A DNA stretch of 64,000 bases from Petralouisia muris (GCF_004793545.1 NZ_SRYA01000019.1:1-64000), one strand, 5' to 3'; positions 41,124 to 51,343 are shown, numbered from the stretch's first letter. Notes: generated from the letters alone by a model not told the origin. Made by a program: numbers and translations.

Positions 41124-42443
41124 ATGACAAAAGTAGTGAAATTCGGAGGAAGCTCATTGGCAAGCGCAGGCCAGTTTGCAAAGGTTGGAAAAATTATCCG
41201 TTCCGATGAGAGCCGCAGATATGTGGTGCCAAGCGCGCCGGGAAAGCGCAACGCCAAGGATACGAAGGTGACGGATCTGCTCTATCAGTGTTATGAGCTG
41301 GCAGAAGCGGAAGGAAAGTTTATGTCTCTGCTGAAAAAGATTCAGGAGCGGTATGACGCCATTATTAATGGATTGAACATGAACTTTTCTCTGAATAAGG
41401 AATTTGAAGTGATTGCAGAGAATTTCAGGCAGAAAGCCGGAGCGGATTATGCGGCTTCCCGTGGGGAGTATTTAAACGGCATTATTATGGCGAATTATCT
41501 GGGATTTGAGTTTATAGATGCAGCAGAGGTGATTGTCTTTAAAGAAAACGGGGAATTTGATGCGGATAAGACCGATGAAATTTTGTCCCGAAGGCTGGAA
41601 AATTGTGAATATGCAGTCATCCCAGGATTTTACGGAGCGAAAGAAGACGGCACCGTCAAAACCTTCTCCAGAGGCGGCTCCGATATTACAGGGTCTATTG
41701 TAGCCAAGGCAGTCCGGGCAGATATTTATGAGAACTGGACGGATGTTTCAGGATTTCTGATTGCAGATCCCAGGATTATTGAGAAACCGGAAGTGATTAA
41801 GGTTATTACTTACAGAGAACTCAGGGAGCTTTCCTATATGGGAGCTACCGTGCTTCACGAGGATGCAGTATTTCCGGTGCGCAAGGAGGGAATTCCTATC
41901 AATATCCGCAACACCAACGCCCCAGAGGACGAGGGAACGCTGATTGTGGAGAGCACCTGCCGGCAGCCGGATTATACCATTACCGGAATTGCAGGGAAGA
42001 AAGGATTTGTGGCGGTCAATATTGATAAGGATATGATGAATGCGGAGGTTGGATTCGGCAGAAAGGTGCTGTCAGCCTTTGAAGAGCATGGAATTTCTTT
42101 TGAACATGTGCCTTCCGGCATAGATACCATGACGGTATTTGTTCACCAGGAGGAATTTGAGGGAAAAGAACAGCAGGTATTGTCAGCCATCCATCGTCTG
42201 GCACAGCCGGACAGCATTGATTTGGAAGGCAACCTGGCCCTTATCGCTGTGGTGGGCCGGGGCATGAAATCTACCAGAGGGACGGCAGGAAGGATTTTTT
42301 CCGCCCTTGCCCATGTAAATGTAAATGTGAAAATGATCGATCAGGGGTCCAGTGAGTTAAATATTATTATCGGCGTCCAGAACAGTGATTTTGAGGAGGC
42401 AATCCGGGCGATTTACGATATTTTTGTGGTAACGCAGATATAG
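41124..42443 (+). CDS. lysC: Aspartate kinase
   Basis: This enzyme phosphorylates aspartate, the first step toward lysine, threonine and methionine. The N-terminal amino acid kinase domain has KVVKFGGSSLASAGQFAKV, the nucleotide-binding signature, and GFYGAKEDGTVKTFSRGGSDITG with substrate-binding residues; two ACT domains follow (FVAVNIDKDMMNAEVGF and LALIAVVGRGMKSTRGT). The length of 439 residues is typical. The start follows GTGGAGTGAG; an upstream ATG five codons earlier is less well placed. It is monocistronic or joined to the GH31 gene 41 bases downstream. Confidence 0.92.
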   Translation: MTKVVKFGGSSLASAGQFAKVGKIIRSDESRRYVVPSAPGKRNAKDTKVTDLLYQCYELAEAEGKFMSLLKKIQERYDAIINGLNMNFSLNKEFEVIAENFRQKAGADYAASRGEYLNGIIMANYLGFEFIDAAEVIVFKENGEFDADKTDEILSRRLENCEYAVIPGFYGAKEDGTVKTFSRGGSDITGSIVAKAVRADIYENWTDVSGFLIADPRIIEKPEVIKVITYRELRELSYMGATVLHEDAVFPVRKEGIPINIRNTNAPEDEGTLIVESTCRQPDYTITGIAGKKGFVAVNIDKDMMNAEVGFGRKVLSAFEEHGISFEHVPSGIDTMTVFVHQEEFEGKEQQVLSAIHRLAQPDSIDLEGNLALIAVVGRGMKSTRGTAGRIFSALAHVNVNVKMIDQGSSELNIIIGVQNSDFEEAIRAIYDIFVVTQI

Positions 42444-42484
42444 GGACGTTTGGCTTGCGAAAATAGCAGGAAGGAGCAGGAGCT

Positions 42485-44539
42485 ATGAGTAAAATTCGCA
42501 GATTTTCCATTGGAAATCCAATTAATACAGAGGCAGTGGTACAAAAGGTTCCCATAGAGAAAGGGGAACTTCCCTATTTTGAACGGATTCAGCAGATGGA
42601 GCTGAAATCAGACGGAGACGCCCAGGAGACGATGGTGCAGAGAGATGAGCTCTGGTATCGGATGGGACAGGAGGACAGAATCTATGGCCTGGGAGAAAAT
42701 GTCAGAGGAATTAATAAGCGGGGCTGGATCTATGAGAGCAATTGTTCCGATGATCCCAATCATACCGAAGAGAAACGTTCTTTGTACGGCGCCCATAATT
42801 TCTTTGTGGTAAACGGCGCCCAGACCTTCGGTATGTTTATAGATTATCCGGGGAAGCTGGTTTTGGATATGGGATATGAGCGGATGGATGAGATCCGCAT
42901 CATGCCTCAGGACTGGAATCTGGATCTTTATATTCTGGAGGGGGATACCGTCCTTGATATTGTGAAGGGATTTCGGAAACTAATTGGGAGAAGCTATATT
43001 CCGCCGAAATGGGCCTTTGGGTTCGGGCAGAGCCGCTGGGGATACCAGACGAAAGAAGATATCCGCACCGTGGTCCGGGGATACCGCAAGAATCAGATTC
43101 CCCTGGATATGGTATATCTGGATATTGACTATATGGAAGAATTTAAAGATTTTACGGTAAACCAGCAGCGGTTTCCTGATTTTCCTGCATTTGTGGAGGA
43201 GATGAAAAGGGAGCATATTCATCTTGTGCCTATTATTGATGCAGGCGTGAAGATCGAAGAGGGATATGATGTCTATGAAGAGGGAGTAAAGGAAGGGTAT
43301 TTCTGCAAAGACCAGTCAGGAAAAGAATTTGTAGGGGCTGTATGGCCGGGAAAAGTCCATTTTCCCGATGTGCTGAACAGGGAGGCAAGGAAGTGGTTCG
43401 GCAGAAACTATAAATCACTTCTGGATCAGGGAATCGAAGGGTTCTGGAATGATATGAATGAGCCTGCCATTTTCTATTCGGAGCAGAATTTAGAAGGGGT
43501 TGTGAAGAAATTAAAGTCCATGAAATGCCAGAATATGGATATGTGGGAAATTTTTGAATTCCGGGATCAGGTGAACGAACTGGCAAATAATCCAGAAGAT
43601 TATCAGAGCTTTTATCATAATATGGAGGGCAAGTCCATACGTCATGACAAAGTGCACAACCTCTATGGGTTTGGTATGACAAGAGCGGCAGGAGAAGCCT
43701 TTGAGGAGTTAGAGCCGGATAAGAGGATTCTGATTTTTTCCAGATCTTCCTACATCGGCATGCACCGGTACGGCGGAATCTGGATGGGAGACAACAAATC
43801 CTGGTGGTCCCATCTGCTTTTAAATCTTAAGATGCTTCCTTCACTGAACATGTGCGGTTTTTTGTATACCGGGGCGGACTTAGGGGGATTCGGCGCTGAT
43901 ACAACAGAGGATTTGCTGCTGCGCTGGATGGCCCTTGGAATCTTTACGCCCCTGATGCGTAATCACGCCGCACTGGGAACCAGAGAACAGGAGTGCTATC
44001 AGTTTACTAGGAAAGAAGCTTTTCGGAACCTGATCGGCGTCCGCTATGGCCTGACGCCCTACCTTTACAGCGAATATATGAAGGCAGCGCTGCGGGATGA
44101 AATGATGTTTCTGCCGCTGGCCTTTGTTTATCCGGAGGATGAATATGCAAAGGATGTGGAGGATCAGCTTCTGGTGGGAGAGAGCATTATGATCGCGCCG
44201 GTATATACCCAGAATGCCAGGGGAAGATATGTCTATCTGCCGGAACCCATGAAGCTGGTGCGCCTTGCGTCTATGGAACAGATTCAAACGGAAGTTCTGG
44301 AACAGGGCCATTATTATATAGAGACGCCATTGGAGGAAGTTGTATTTTTTATCCGGCCGGAGAAAATTGTGCCTTATACCCAGCCGGGGCAGTATTTGGA
44401 AGAAACGGAAGAAAAAGAATTGAAATTACTGCATTTTGTTACGAAATCAGCAGAATATGAGCTGTACCAGGATGATGGTTACAGTAAAGATTATGAGAAT
44501 CCGGCCCATGTGAAGAAGCTGCATGTAAAAGCGGAATAA
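42485..44539 (+). CDS. Glycoside hydrolase family 31 alpha-glucosidase
   Basis: A 684-residue retaining alpha-glycosidase without signal peptide, so cytoplasmic. The N-terminal beta-sandwich contains YGLGENVRGINKRGWIYESN; the barrel has WAFGFGQSRWGYQ, DMVYLDIDYMEEFKDFTVN, the nucleophile Asp in GFWNDMNEPAIF, and the acid/base Asp in FLYTGADLGGFGADTTEDLL with LRWMALGIFTPLMRNHAALG. The substrate is probably an alpha-glucoside such as maltose or isomaltose oligomers. GGAAGGAGCAGGAGCT is the ribosome site. It may share a transcript with lysC, which is metabolically unrelated. Confidence 0.93.
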   Translation: MSKIRRFSIGNPINTEAVVQKVPIEKGELPYFERIQQMELKSDGDAQETMVQRDELWYRMGQEDRIYGLGENVRGINKRGWIYESNCSDDPNHTEEKRSLYGAHNFFVVNGAQTFGMFIDYPGKLVLDMGYERMDEIRIMPQDWNLDLYILEGDTVLDIVKGFRKLIGRSYIPPKWAFGFGQSRWGYQTKEDIRTVVRGYRKNQIPLDMVYLDIDYMEEFKDFTVNQQRFPDFPAFVEEMKREHIHLVPIIDAGVKIEEGYDVYEEGVKEGYFCKDQSGKEFVGAVWPGKVHFPDVLNREARKWFGRNYKSLLDQGIEGFWNDMNEPAIFYSEQNLEGVVKKLKSMKCQNMDMWEIFEFRDQVNELANNPEDYQSFYHNMEGKSIRHDKVHNLYGFGMTRAAGEAFEELEPDKRILIFSRSSYIGMHRYGGIWMGDNKSWWSHLLLNLKMLPSLNMCGFLYTGADLGGFGADTTEDLLLRWMALGIFTPLMRNHAALGTREQECYQFTRKEAFRNLIGVRYGLTPYLYSEYMKAALRDEMMFLPLAFVYPEDEYAKDVEDQLLVGESIMIAPVYTQNARGRYVYLPEPMKLVRLASMEQIQTEVLEQGHYYIETPLEEVVFFIRPEKIVPYTQPGQYLEETEEKELKLLHFVTKSAEYELYQDDGYSKDYENPAHVKKLHVKAE

Positions 44540-44564
44540 AAGAAGTTCGATATGAGGAATTATT

Positions 44565-47369
44565 ATGGAAAATGGAATGTTTGATGAAAATATCAGAATG
44601 AACCATATCCTTTATGACGCCAAAGTAGGGTTGTGGTCTATTGAGATAGAGGAAGGCAGGCAGGAACGGATGTATGCAGACCGGGCAATGCTGGAGCTGC
44701 TGGGCCTGAAAGAAACTCCAACCCCAGAGGAATGCTATGCCCACTGGTACAGCAGGATTGAAAAATCTGCTTTGGGGTTGGTGCAGAAAGCGGTAGAGAC
44801 CATGGCTCAGGGACAGCATGGAGAAATCAGTTATGGCTGGTATCATCCTGTAACAGGAAAAATGTATGTGCGCTGCGGCGGAACGCTGGATCAGGATTAT
44901 ACCCGCGGGCTTCGGCTCTGGGGATACCATCAGGATATTTCAGAGATGGTCTCCCTGAAAAAGGAAACGGAGCAGTTGCGCAGCTTTAATGAGTCCATGC
45001 TGGTCTCTTTGAAAGAGTTATATTTTTCCGTTATGCTGCTGGAAATAGACAAGGGCAAGATTCATCCCCTCCATCTTACGAAGGAAGGGGAAACTATTTT
45101 AACAGGCGGGCCTGGCATGGAAAGCGCCGTATGGAACATCGTTCAGTTTTATCACCCGCAGGATCGGGAGCAGCTTCAGAGAGAAATCAGTCTGGAAAAT
45201 CTGCAGAAGCAGCAGGAGAAGGGGAACAGAAAGTTTGTTCGGGAATACCGCAGAAAGATCCAGGGAGAATACCGCTGGGTCAGCTTTACCTGCTACTTTG
45301 TGACAAGAGCCCCTCAGGATCGGAGGGTATTGATTGCAATCCAGGACATTGACGAACAGAAGAAACAGGAAAAGGAATATCAGAAATACCTGGAGAACCG
45401 CTTTGAAGGAAATATGGAAATCCTTCGGATGTCTTTGAAAAATACGAATATTTTTGAATATTTTTACTATCCCAAGGAGGAAAAGATTCTTCTGCCGGAA
45501 CAGACAGCAAGGTATTACGGATGCAAAGAGGAATATCTGGATGTGAAGCATGATTTTGCAAAAGATCTGGTAGATATGGAATATTACGAGTTATTTTGTC
45601 GGGTTCATGAATTTATCCGGGACGGAGGAAAGAACGATTATTTTTATTACAGTGCAAAACGGGGGAAATTCTGGTGCAAATGCAGCATGTCCAGTGTGAG
45701 ATTTGACGAATGGGGGAATACTGTATTTGCAGTGGGAATTATTGAAGATTTAACCAGGCAGCGTGCGATGGAGCTGGAGAATGAGCGATATCAGTCCCTG
45801 TATAAATTTACCGTAGATTCGGAATATGATGGAATCGGCATTATTGATGTGAACAGCGGCAATACGGAGGTTAAGGTTGCCAGGCATATCAATCCCAGAA
45901 GAAGCATCGGCCAGGGAAAATTTGAAGAGATTAAGATGCGTTTTATCGATCTGTTTATCTGCGAAAGAGACAAAGAATTTTTCAGGAACCGGGTGACGCT
46001 GCAAAGAGTTCTGGAACAGATAGAACAGACTCAGGAGGCAGTGCAGTATTATTTTACAGGCAATGAGGAATATGGGAACCGGCATAAGCTGATTACCGTC
46101 CGATATTTTGATGAAAAGCATACGAAATTGTTTGTCTGTGTCCGGGACATTGAACTGCAGATTCAGGCAGAAGCAGACAATAAGGCGGCGCTGCAGAAGG
46201 CTTTTGAATCGGCAGAACAGGCCAACCGGGCCAAAAGCGAATTCTTGAGTAAAATGAGTCATGATATCCGTACTCCCATGAATGCTATTGTGGGGATGAC
46301 GGCCATTGCGGAAGCGAATATGGACGACAGGGAGCGGGTTTCGGACTGTCTGAATAAGATAAAAATTGCCAGCCATCATCTGACAAATCTGGTAAATGAA
46401 GTGCTGGATATGAGCCGGATTGAAAGCGGCAAAATGAATCTTGTCATTGAGGATTTTGATCTGACGGAGCTGGTGGAAGAGGTAATGACCATTTCTCAGA
46501 CAAAAGCGGAAGAAAAACAGCAGAAGCTTACGTTAAGTATGGCCGTAAAGAACCGGAAAGTAATGGGAGATCATCTGAGTCTGCAGAAGGTATTTCATAA
46601 TATTCTGGGAAATGCCGTAAAATATACGCAAAAAGGCGGAAGAATCTGCTTTCAGGTAGAAGAGCTTGATCCTCTGCATCAGAATTATGGACATTACCGG
46701 TTTATCATTGAGGATAATGGATTCGGTATGTCAGAGGAATTTCAGAAGAAACTTTTTGAACCATTTGAACGTTCCGGAGACCCAAGAGTGGAGAGTATGG
46801 AGGGAACCGGCCTTGGCATGCCCATCGCCTATAATCTGATTCAGTTGATGCAGGGAACGATCCAGGTGGAAAGTGAGTTGAATAAAGGCTCCAGATTTGT
46901 TATTACGCTGCTTCTGCCTCTGCAGAGCGAAGAGCATCAGAAACAGGAGGAAATACAGGAAGAAAAAGAAGCGGAAATGGTTACCTTCCCTGGCAAACAG
47001 GTGCTTTTGGTGGAGGATAACGAGCTAAATATAGAGATTGCAACGGAAATCCTGAAAATGTTTGAACTGGAAGTGGTTCTTGCCTTCAATGGAAAAGAGG
47101 CGGTTGAAATCTTTCAGAGCCGGGAGGAAGGATATTTTGACATTATTTTTATGGATATCCAGATGCCTGTGATGGACGGCTACACGGCGGCAAAGGAAAT
47201 TCGGGACAGCCGCCGGAAGGATTCGAAAAGCATTCCCATTGTGGCAATGACAGCCAATGCCTTTTCGGAGGATGTGCAGAAAGCAATACATACGGGAATG
47301 AATGATCATTTGGCGAAACCCATTGATATTCAGCTCCTGACTAAGATATTGTCGAAATGGCTGTCTTAA
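44565..47369 (+). CDS. Hybrid sensor histidine kinase with PAS domains
   Basis: A 934-residue cytoplasmic kinase without clear membrane helices. Several PAS-type segments occupy residues 1-540 (YDAKVGLWSIEIEEGRQERM, VREYRRKIQGEYRWVSFTCY). A HisKA domain follows with the acceptor His in FLSKMSHDIRTPMNAIVGMT, then the ATPase boxes FHNILGNAVKYTQKGGRIC, IIEDNGFGMSEEF and GTGLGMPIAYNLI. The C-terminal receiver has VLLVEDNELNIEIATEIL and the phosphorylated Asp in IIFMDIQMPVMDGYTAAKE. No separate output regulator is adjacent. It follows GH31 by 25 bases. Confidence 0.92.
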   Translation: MENGMFDENIRMNHILYDAKVGLWSIEIEEGRQERMYADRAMLELLGLKETPTPEECYAHWYSRIEKSALGLVQKAVETMAQGQHGEISYGWYHPVTGKMYVRCGGTLDQDYTRGLRLWGYHQDISEMVSLKKETEQLRSFNESMLVSLKELYFSVMLLEIDKGKIHPLHLTKEGETILTGGPGMESAVWNIVQFYHPQDREQLQREISLENLQKQQEKGNRKFVREYRRKIQGEYRWVSFTCYFVTRAPQDRRVLIAIQDIDEQKKQEKEYQKYLENRFEGNMEILRMSLKNTNIFEYFYYPKEEKILLPEQTARYYGCKEEYLDVKHDFAKDLVDMEYYELFCRVHEFIRDGGKNDYFYYSAKRGKFWCKCSMSSVRFDEWGNTVFAVGIIEDLTRQRAMELENERYQSLYKFTVDSEYDGIGIIDVNSGNTEVKVARHINPRRSIGQGKFEEIKMRFIDLFICERDKEFFRNRVTLQRVLEQIEQTQEAVQYYFTGNEEYGNRHKLITVRYFDEKHTKLFVCVRDIELQIQAEADNKAALQKAFESAEQANRAKSEFLSKMSHDIRTPMNAIVGMTAIAEANMDDRERVSDCLNKIKIASHHLTNLVNEVLDMSRIESGKMNLVIEDFDLTELVEEVMTISQTKAEEKQQKLTLSMAVKNRKVMGDHLSLQKVFHNILGNAVKYTQKGGRICFQVEELDPLHQNYGHYRFIIEDNGFGMSEEFQKKLFEPFERSGDPRVESMEGTGLGMPIAYNLIQLMQGTIQVESELNKGSRFVITLLLPLQSEEHQKQEEIQEEKEAEMVTFPGKQVLLVEDNELNIEIATEILKMFELEVVLAFNGKEAVEIFQSREEGYFDIIFMDIQMPVMDGYTAAKEIRDSRRKDSKSIPIVAMTANAFSEDVQKAIHTGMNDHLAKPIDIQLLTKILSKWLS

Positions 47370-47394
47370 GGCAGCAGATTGTGGGGTTTGCAAT

Positions 47395-48672
47395 ATGTCA
47401 GAGAAAAGAGAAATTAAATGGGATAAACTGGATAATACGGCGCATTTGTTTCCCGTGATTGCAGGAGAAAGTATGAGCAATGTATACCGTATTTCCGTTG
47501 TCCTGAAAGAGGAGATTCAAAGGGTGCTTCTGCAGCAGGCGCTGGAAAAGGTTTTGCCGTGGTTTGAGGTGTTTCGGGTTCGGATGCGGTACGGGGTTTT
47601 CTGGTATTATTTTGAGACAAATCAGAAGCCGGCGCCAGAGGTGAAGGAGGAATACCGTTATCCTTGTCAGTATATTTCCCCAAACCGGAACAGCAATTAT
47701 CTGTTTCGGGTGAATTATTACAAAAACAGAATTAATCTGGAGGTTTTTCACGTGCTGACAGACGGCATAGGAGGGATTACCTTTTTAAAGGAGCTGACCT
47801 ACCAGTATCTTCGGCTGGCCCATCCTGATCTGAAGGAGAAAATGGGGGATGGGCTTTGCAGCGACACTTCCCTGAACCGGGAGGACAGTTATCTGAAAAA
47901 TTACAAAAAAAGCCATAAAAAGGGCTATAAAACGGAACGGGCTTATCACGTAAAGGGTGAGAAGCTAAGACCTTCAGAGCTTGGAGTGATGCATGGATTT
48001 ATGCCGGTGAAAGAGCTGAAAAAGGCGTGTAATCTTTATCATGTGTCCATCAATGAGTATCTGGTGGCAGCTTTTTTGTGGAGCATTTATCAGGAGTGCC
48101 TTCATGGAATGCCCGGCAAGCGGCCGCTCAGTTCTTGTGTTCCGGTGAATCTTCGTCCCTATTTTGACTCCATTACCATGAAAAATTTCTTTGTGATTGT
48201 GTCGGCGGTGTTTCATCCCAAGAAAGAAAGCTATACTTTTTCGGAGGTAGTGGAGATTGTGTCGGATAGCCTGCGCAGCCAGATCAACCGGGAGAATCTG
48301 GAGAATCTCTTTGCCTATAATGTGTCAAATGAGAAGAATTTTATTTTGAGGGCAGTTCCCCTTTTTCTGAAAAATATTGCTATGCGCCATGTCTATCACA
48401 ACAGCGCCCTTGCCAATACCACAACGGTGACCAACATCGGCAATATTCAGGTGAGGGAGGAATATCAGGAATATATTGAGGGCTTCCGGGCCTTTTTATC
48501 CATGTCTGAGGGACAGAATATTAAGGGAACCATCTGCTCCTATCAGGATACGCTGGTCTTTACCATCACCAGCAATCTGGCGGATGTGTCCATACAGCGT
48601 GGATTTTTCCGAAGGCTTTCGGAGGATGGAATACCGGTGAAAATAGAGACGAATGGAGTTTATAACGAATGA
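47395..48672 (+). CDS. Condensation-domain-like acyltransferase (alcohol acetyltransferase family)
   Basis: A 425-residue protein with the chloramphenicol acetyltransferase/condensation fold. The active-site motif is NLEVFHVLTDGIGGITFLKE, i.e. HxxxDG, and the second-half segment is PVNLRPYFDSITMKNFFVIV, as in alcohol acetyltransferases (AATase) and PapA-like enzymes. It would transfer an acyl group to a hydroxyl or amine. The stop overlaps the start of the DUF6320 gene (ATGA-type overlap) and an esterase follows, so these act together. No carrier protein gene is adjacent. Substrates are unknown. Confidence 0.8.
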   Translation: MSEKREIKWDKLDNTAHLFPVIAGESMSNVYRISVVLKEEIQRVLLQQALEKVLPWFEVFRVRMRYGVFWYYFETNQKPAPEVKEEYRYPCQYISPNRNSNYLFRVNYYKNRINLEVFHVLTDGIGGITFLKELTYQYLRLAHPDLKEKMGDGLCSDTSLNREDSYLKNYKKSHKKGYKTERAYHVKGEKLRPSELGVMHGFMPVKELKKACNLYHVSINEYLVAAFLWSIYQECLHGMPGKRPLSSCVPVNLRPYFDSITMKNFFVIVSAVFHPKKESYTFSEVVEIVSDSLRSQINRENLENLFAYNVSNEKNFILRAVPLFLKNIAMRHVYHNSALANTTTVTNIGNIQVREEYQEYIEGFRAFLSMSEGQNIKGTICSYQDTLVFTITSNLADVSIQRGFFRRLSEDGIPVKIETNGVYNE

Positions 48673-49337
48673 AAGAGTGCAAAAAATGCAGAGTAGAAAT
48701 CCTGGATGACACAGCAATCTGTCCACTGTGCAGCAGTGTATTGGAGACGTCAGGGGAACAGGAGCAGAGCACCGGGTATCCCGATGTAAAATCTGTTTCC
48801 CGTAAGCTGAGTTTTATTGTGCGTCTATATAGTTTTCTGGCTATTGTGTCAGAGGCGGCCCTGATAGTGTTCAATTATCTGTATTTTCATGGAGTCTGGT
48901 GGTCGGCTGTTACGGGAATTTGCATTTTATATTTTTATATTACTTTGAAATACTCTCTTCAGAAAAACCGGGGATATCAGAGCGTGATTTTGACACAGGT
49001 GATCGGAGCGGTGCTTCTGGTAATTGCAGCAGATTATATTGTGGGATACCGGGGCTGGTCTGTGAATTATGTACTGCCCGGAGCAATTCTTCTGTTGAAT
49101 GGAACCATTGCCACACTTATGATTGTAAACGCCTCCAACTGGCAGAGCTACATCCTGATGCAGATCCTTACGGCGGTTGCTTCTGTGGTCTGTATGATTT
49201 TGTGGAGGTTCGCTGTAATTACAAAACCCCTGTTTTCTCTGGCGGCTTTGGCGGTATCCCTGTGCCTGCTTCTTGGTACGCTGATTTTCGGCGACCGGAA
49301 GGCGAAGACGGAATTGAAACGGAGGTTCCATGTGTAA
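48669..49337 (+). CDS. DUF6320-type zinc-ribbon membrane protein
   Basis: A 222-residue protein with an N-terminal zinc ribbon (MKECKKCRVEILDDTAICPL, CSSV; two CxxC pairs) and six hydrophobic helices (FLAIVSEAALIVFNYLYFHG, VILTQVIGAVLLVIAADYIV, YVLPGAILLLNGTIATLMIV, ILTAVASVVCMILWRFAVI, LFSLAALAVSLCLLLGTLIF). The architecture matches DUF6320 proteins. Translational coupling with the acyltransferase by a 4-base overlap suggests it anchors or supplies substrate for it at the membrane (inference). Confidence 0.75.
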   Translation: MKECKKCRVEILDDTAICPLCSSVLETSGEQEQSTGYPDVKSVSRKLSFIVRLYSFLAIVSEAALIVFNYLYFHGVWWSAVTGICILYFYITLKYSLQKNRGYQSVILTQVIGAVLLVIAADYIVGYRGWSVNYVLPGAILLLNGTIATLMIVNASNWQSYILMQILTAVASVVCMILWRFAVITKPLFSLAALAVSLCLLLGTLIFGDRKAKTELKRRFHV

Positions 49338-49404
49338 AATCAGAGAGGAACGGAAGCTTTTGTGTGTGGAATGGAAATCTTATTTATGTTAGAAAGGACA
49401 GGCT

Positions 49405-50319
49405 ATGGGAGAAGTCAGCGTGATGGGCAGGGTGATCCGTGAGATGATTGCCCATGTGACCAATGACAACCTGATTGGGAGAAAAATTAAAACCGGGGAG
49501 CTGCGCAAGAAGCTGGTGGAGCCAAAGTGGCGGTGTCCCGACTGCTTTTATATGGAAGAGATTGAGCTTCCCCGGTTTCGAATGGAATATTTGAGCAGCA
49601 GAGAGGCGCCAAGAAATGATTATGTGATTCTGCAGCTTCACGGCGGCGGTTATATCGGGGCCATGCGCAACGCTTATCGTTCCTTTGCCGGATTGTATTG
49701 TGAAGTCAGCAAGGGCATGAGCGTATTGACCATTGACTACCGGGTTGCGCCGGAAGATCCTTACCCGGCGGCTTTAGAGGATGCGGTGGAAGCCTTTGGC
49801 TGGCTGAAAGAAGCCGGCTGGCACAGCAGGCAGATTATTGTAGCGGGGGATTCTGCAGGAGGCGGCCTTGCGCTGGCCCTTTGCATGTATTTGAAGGATC
49901 AGAACAGACGGCTTCCCGGCGGGCTGATTCTTATGTCCCCCTGGGCCGATTTGACTGCCAGCGGACCCTCCTATGAGGATAATTATGAAAGAGATCCCCT
50001 GTTTGGGAATACCAGGGACAGCCTGATTTATAATCGGGAGTATATCGGCTGCCACAATCCCAAGGAGCCTTATATTTCCCCGATGTTTGGGGATTACTGG
50101 GGATTTCCCCCTATGCTGATTCAGGCGGGCTCCGTGGAAATGCTCTTAAGCGATTCTGTGGGAGTGGCTTATAAAGCCAAAAAGCAGGGGGTGAAAGTGC
50201 GCCTGAGCATTTATGAGGGGATGTTCCATGTGTTTCAGATGGGAATGATGATGATGCCGGAATCCAAGGACGCCTGGCGGGAAATCGGCAGGTATTTTGA
50301 AGTGGTAACCGGAACATGA
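49405..50319 (+). CDS. Alpha/beta hydrolase, hormone-sensitive-lipase-type esterase
   Basis: A 304-residue esterase. The oxyanion motif is LQLHGGGYIGAMRNAYRSFA, the nucleophile elbow IIVAGDSAGGGLALALCMYL, with Asp near IQAGSVEMLLSDSV and the catalytic His in YEGMFHVFQMG. The HGGG and GDSAGG motifs place it in the HSL (family IV) group. It has no signal peptide, so it is intracellular. It lies 67 bases after the DUF6320 gene on the same strand, and with the acyltransferase forms an acylation/deacylation trio. The substrate is unknown. Confidence 0.88.
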   Translation: MGEVSVMGRVIREMIAHVTNDNLIGRKIKTGELRKKLVEPKWRCPDCFYMEEIELPRFRMEYLSSREAPRNDYVILQLHGGGYIGAMRNAYRSFAGLYCEVSKGMSVLTIDYRVAPEDPYPAALEDAVEAFGWLKEAGWHSRQIIVAGDSAGGGLALALCMYLKDQNRRLPGGLILMSPWADLTASGPSYEDNYERDPLFGNTRDSLIYNREYIGCHNPKEPYISPMFGDYWGFPPMLIQAGSVEMLLSDSVGVAYKAKKQGVKVRLSIYEGMFHVFQMGMMMMPESKDAWREIGRYFEVVTGT

Positions 50320-50374
50320 AACAAAAACTTCGGGACTGCATACTGTAATTATGAAATGCAGTTCTGGAGTTTTT

Positions 50375-51256
50375 ATGATTAATCTGAATATATTTTTGCA
50401 GGTGCTTGGAGGCACCGGATTTACTTTTCTTATGACATCACTGGGGGCGGCAGTGGTATTTTGTTTCCAGGGAGCCATCAGCGACAAGATGAACCGGGCG
50501 TTTCTGGGGTTTGCTTCCGGGGTGATGATGGCGGCTTCCGTCTGGTCCCTTTTGATCCCTTCCATAGAGCAGAGTCAGGAACAGGGAATGTCCCCCTGGT
50601 TTCCGCCTGCACTGGGGTTTGTACTGGGCGGCGTGTTTTTGTATTTGGTGGATAAGACGCTTTCCTGGCTGCATGGCGCCTGTCTGGCAGAAGGGCGTTG
50701 CGGATTGAACCGATCTTCTGGGGATATCCGTTCCTGTGAAAGCGCTGCCATAGGGCAGCCGGCAATGGCGAATCCCTGTCTGCAGAAAAAAGAGGCGGGA
50801 ACGAAGCTTTTGGTATTGGCAGTAACGGCCCATAATATTCCGGAAGGAATGGCAGTGGGGCTTGCCTTTGTCCTGGCCGGGCAGCATCCGGAAGATCCGG
50901 CGTATCTGGCTTCCGCCATCGGCCTAGCGGCAGGAATCGGCATTCAGAATTTCCCGGAAGGGGCAGCTATTTCTCTGCCTGTCCGGCAGTCCGGGGCAGG
51001 TGTGGGAAAGTCATTTCTGACAGGATGCCTTTCTGGGATCGTGGAACCCCTTGCAGGAATTCTTGTGTTTTTCACTGCGGCATCTGTGGTTCGGTTCATG
51101 CCCTGGCTTCTGGCTTTTGCCGGAGGCGCTATGATTTATGTGGTGGCAGATGAACTGATTCCCCAGGCCCAGCCGGATGAAACATCCAATGTGGGAACCA
51201 TTGGAGTTATGGCGGGATTTCTGATTATGATGATATTGGATGTGGCCTTGGGGTAA
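50375..51256 (+). CDS. ZIP-family metal transporter
   Basis: A 293-residue membrane protein that imports divalent metals such as zinc. Helices 4 and 5 contain the metal sites: VLAVTAHNIPEGMAVGLAFV (HNxPEG) and LAAGIGIQNFPEGAAISLPV (QNFPEG), as in ZIP proteins of the GufA type. The long cytoplasmic loop after helix 3 carries several Cys and Ser residues. GGAG in TTCTGGAGTTTTT places the start at MINLNIFLQ; an ATG eight codons upstream is less likely. Confidence 0.9.
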   Translation: MINLNIFLQVLGGTGFTFLMTSLGAAVVFCFQGAISDKMNRAFLGFASGVMMAASVWSLLIPSIEQSQEQGMSPWFPPALGFVLGGVFLYLVDKTLSWLHGACLAEGRCGLNRSSGDIRSCESAAIGQPAMANPCLQKKEAGTKLLVLAVTAHNIPEGMAVGLAFVLAGQHPEDPAYLASAIGLAAGIGIQNFPEGAAISLPVRQSGAGVGKSFLTGCLSGIVEPLAGILVFFTAASVVRFMPWLLAFAGGAMIYVVADELIPQAQPDETSNVGTIGVMAGFLIMMILDVALG

Positions 51257-51343
51257 ATCGTTGCTGTGCTGCAGTAATTGAGGTTTTGGAGGGAATCCTG
51301 CTCTTTCACAATCCTGCAGCCTTGGGGGTAAATCTCTGGTGTG

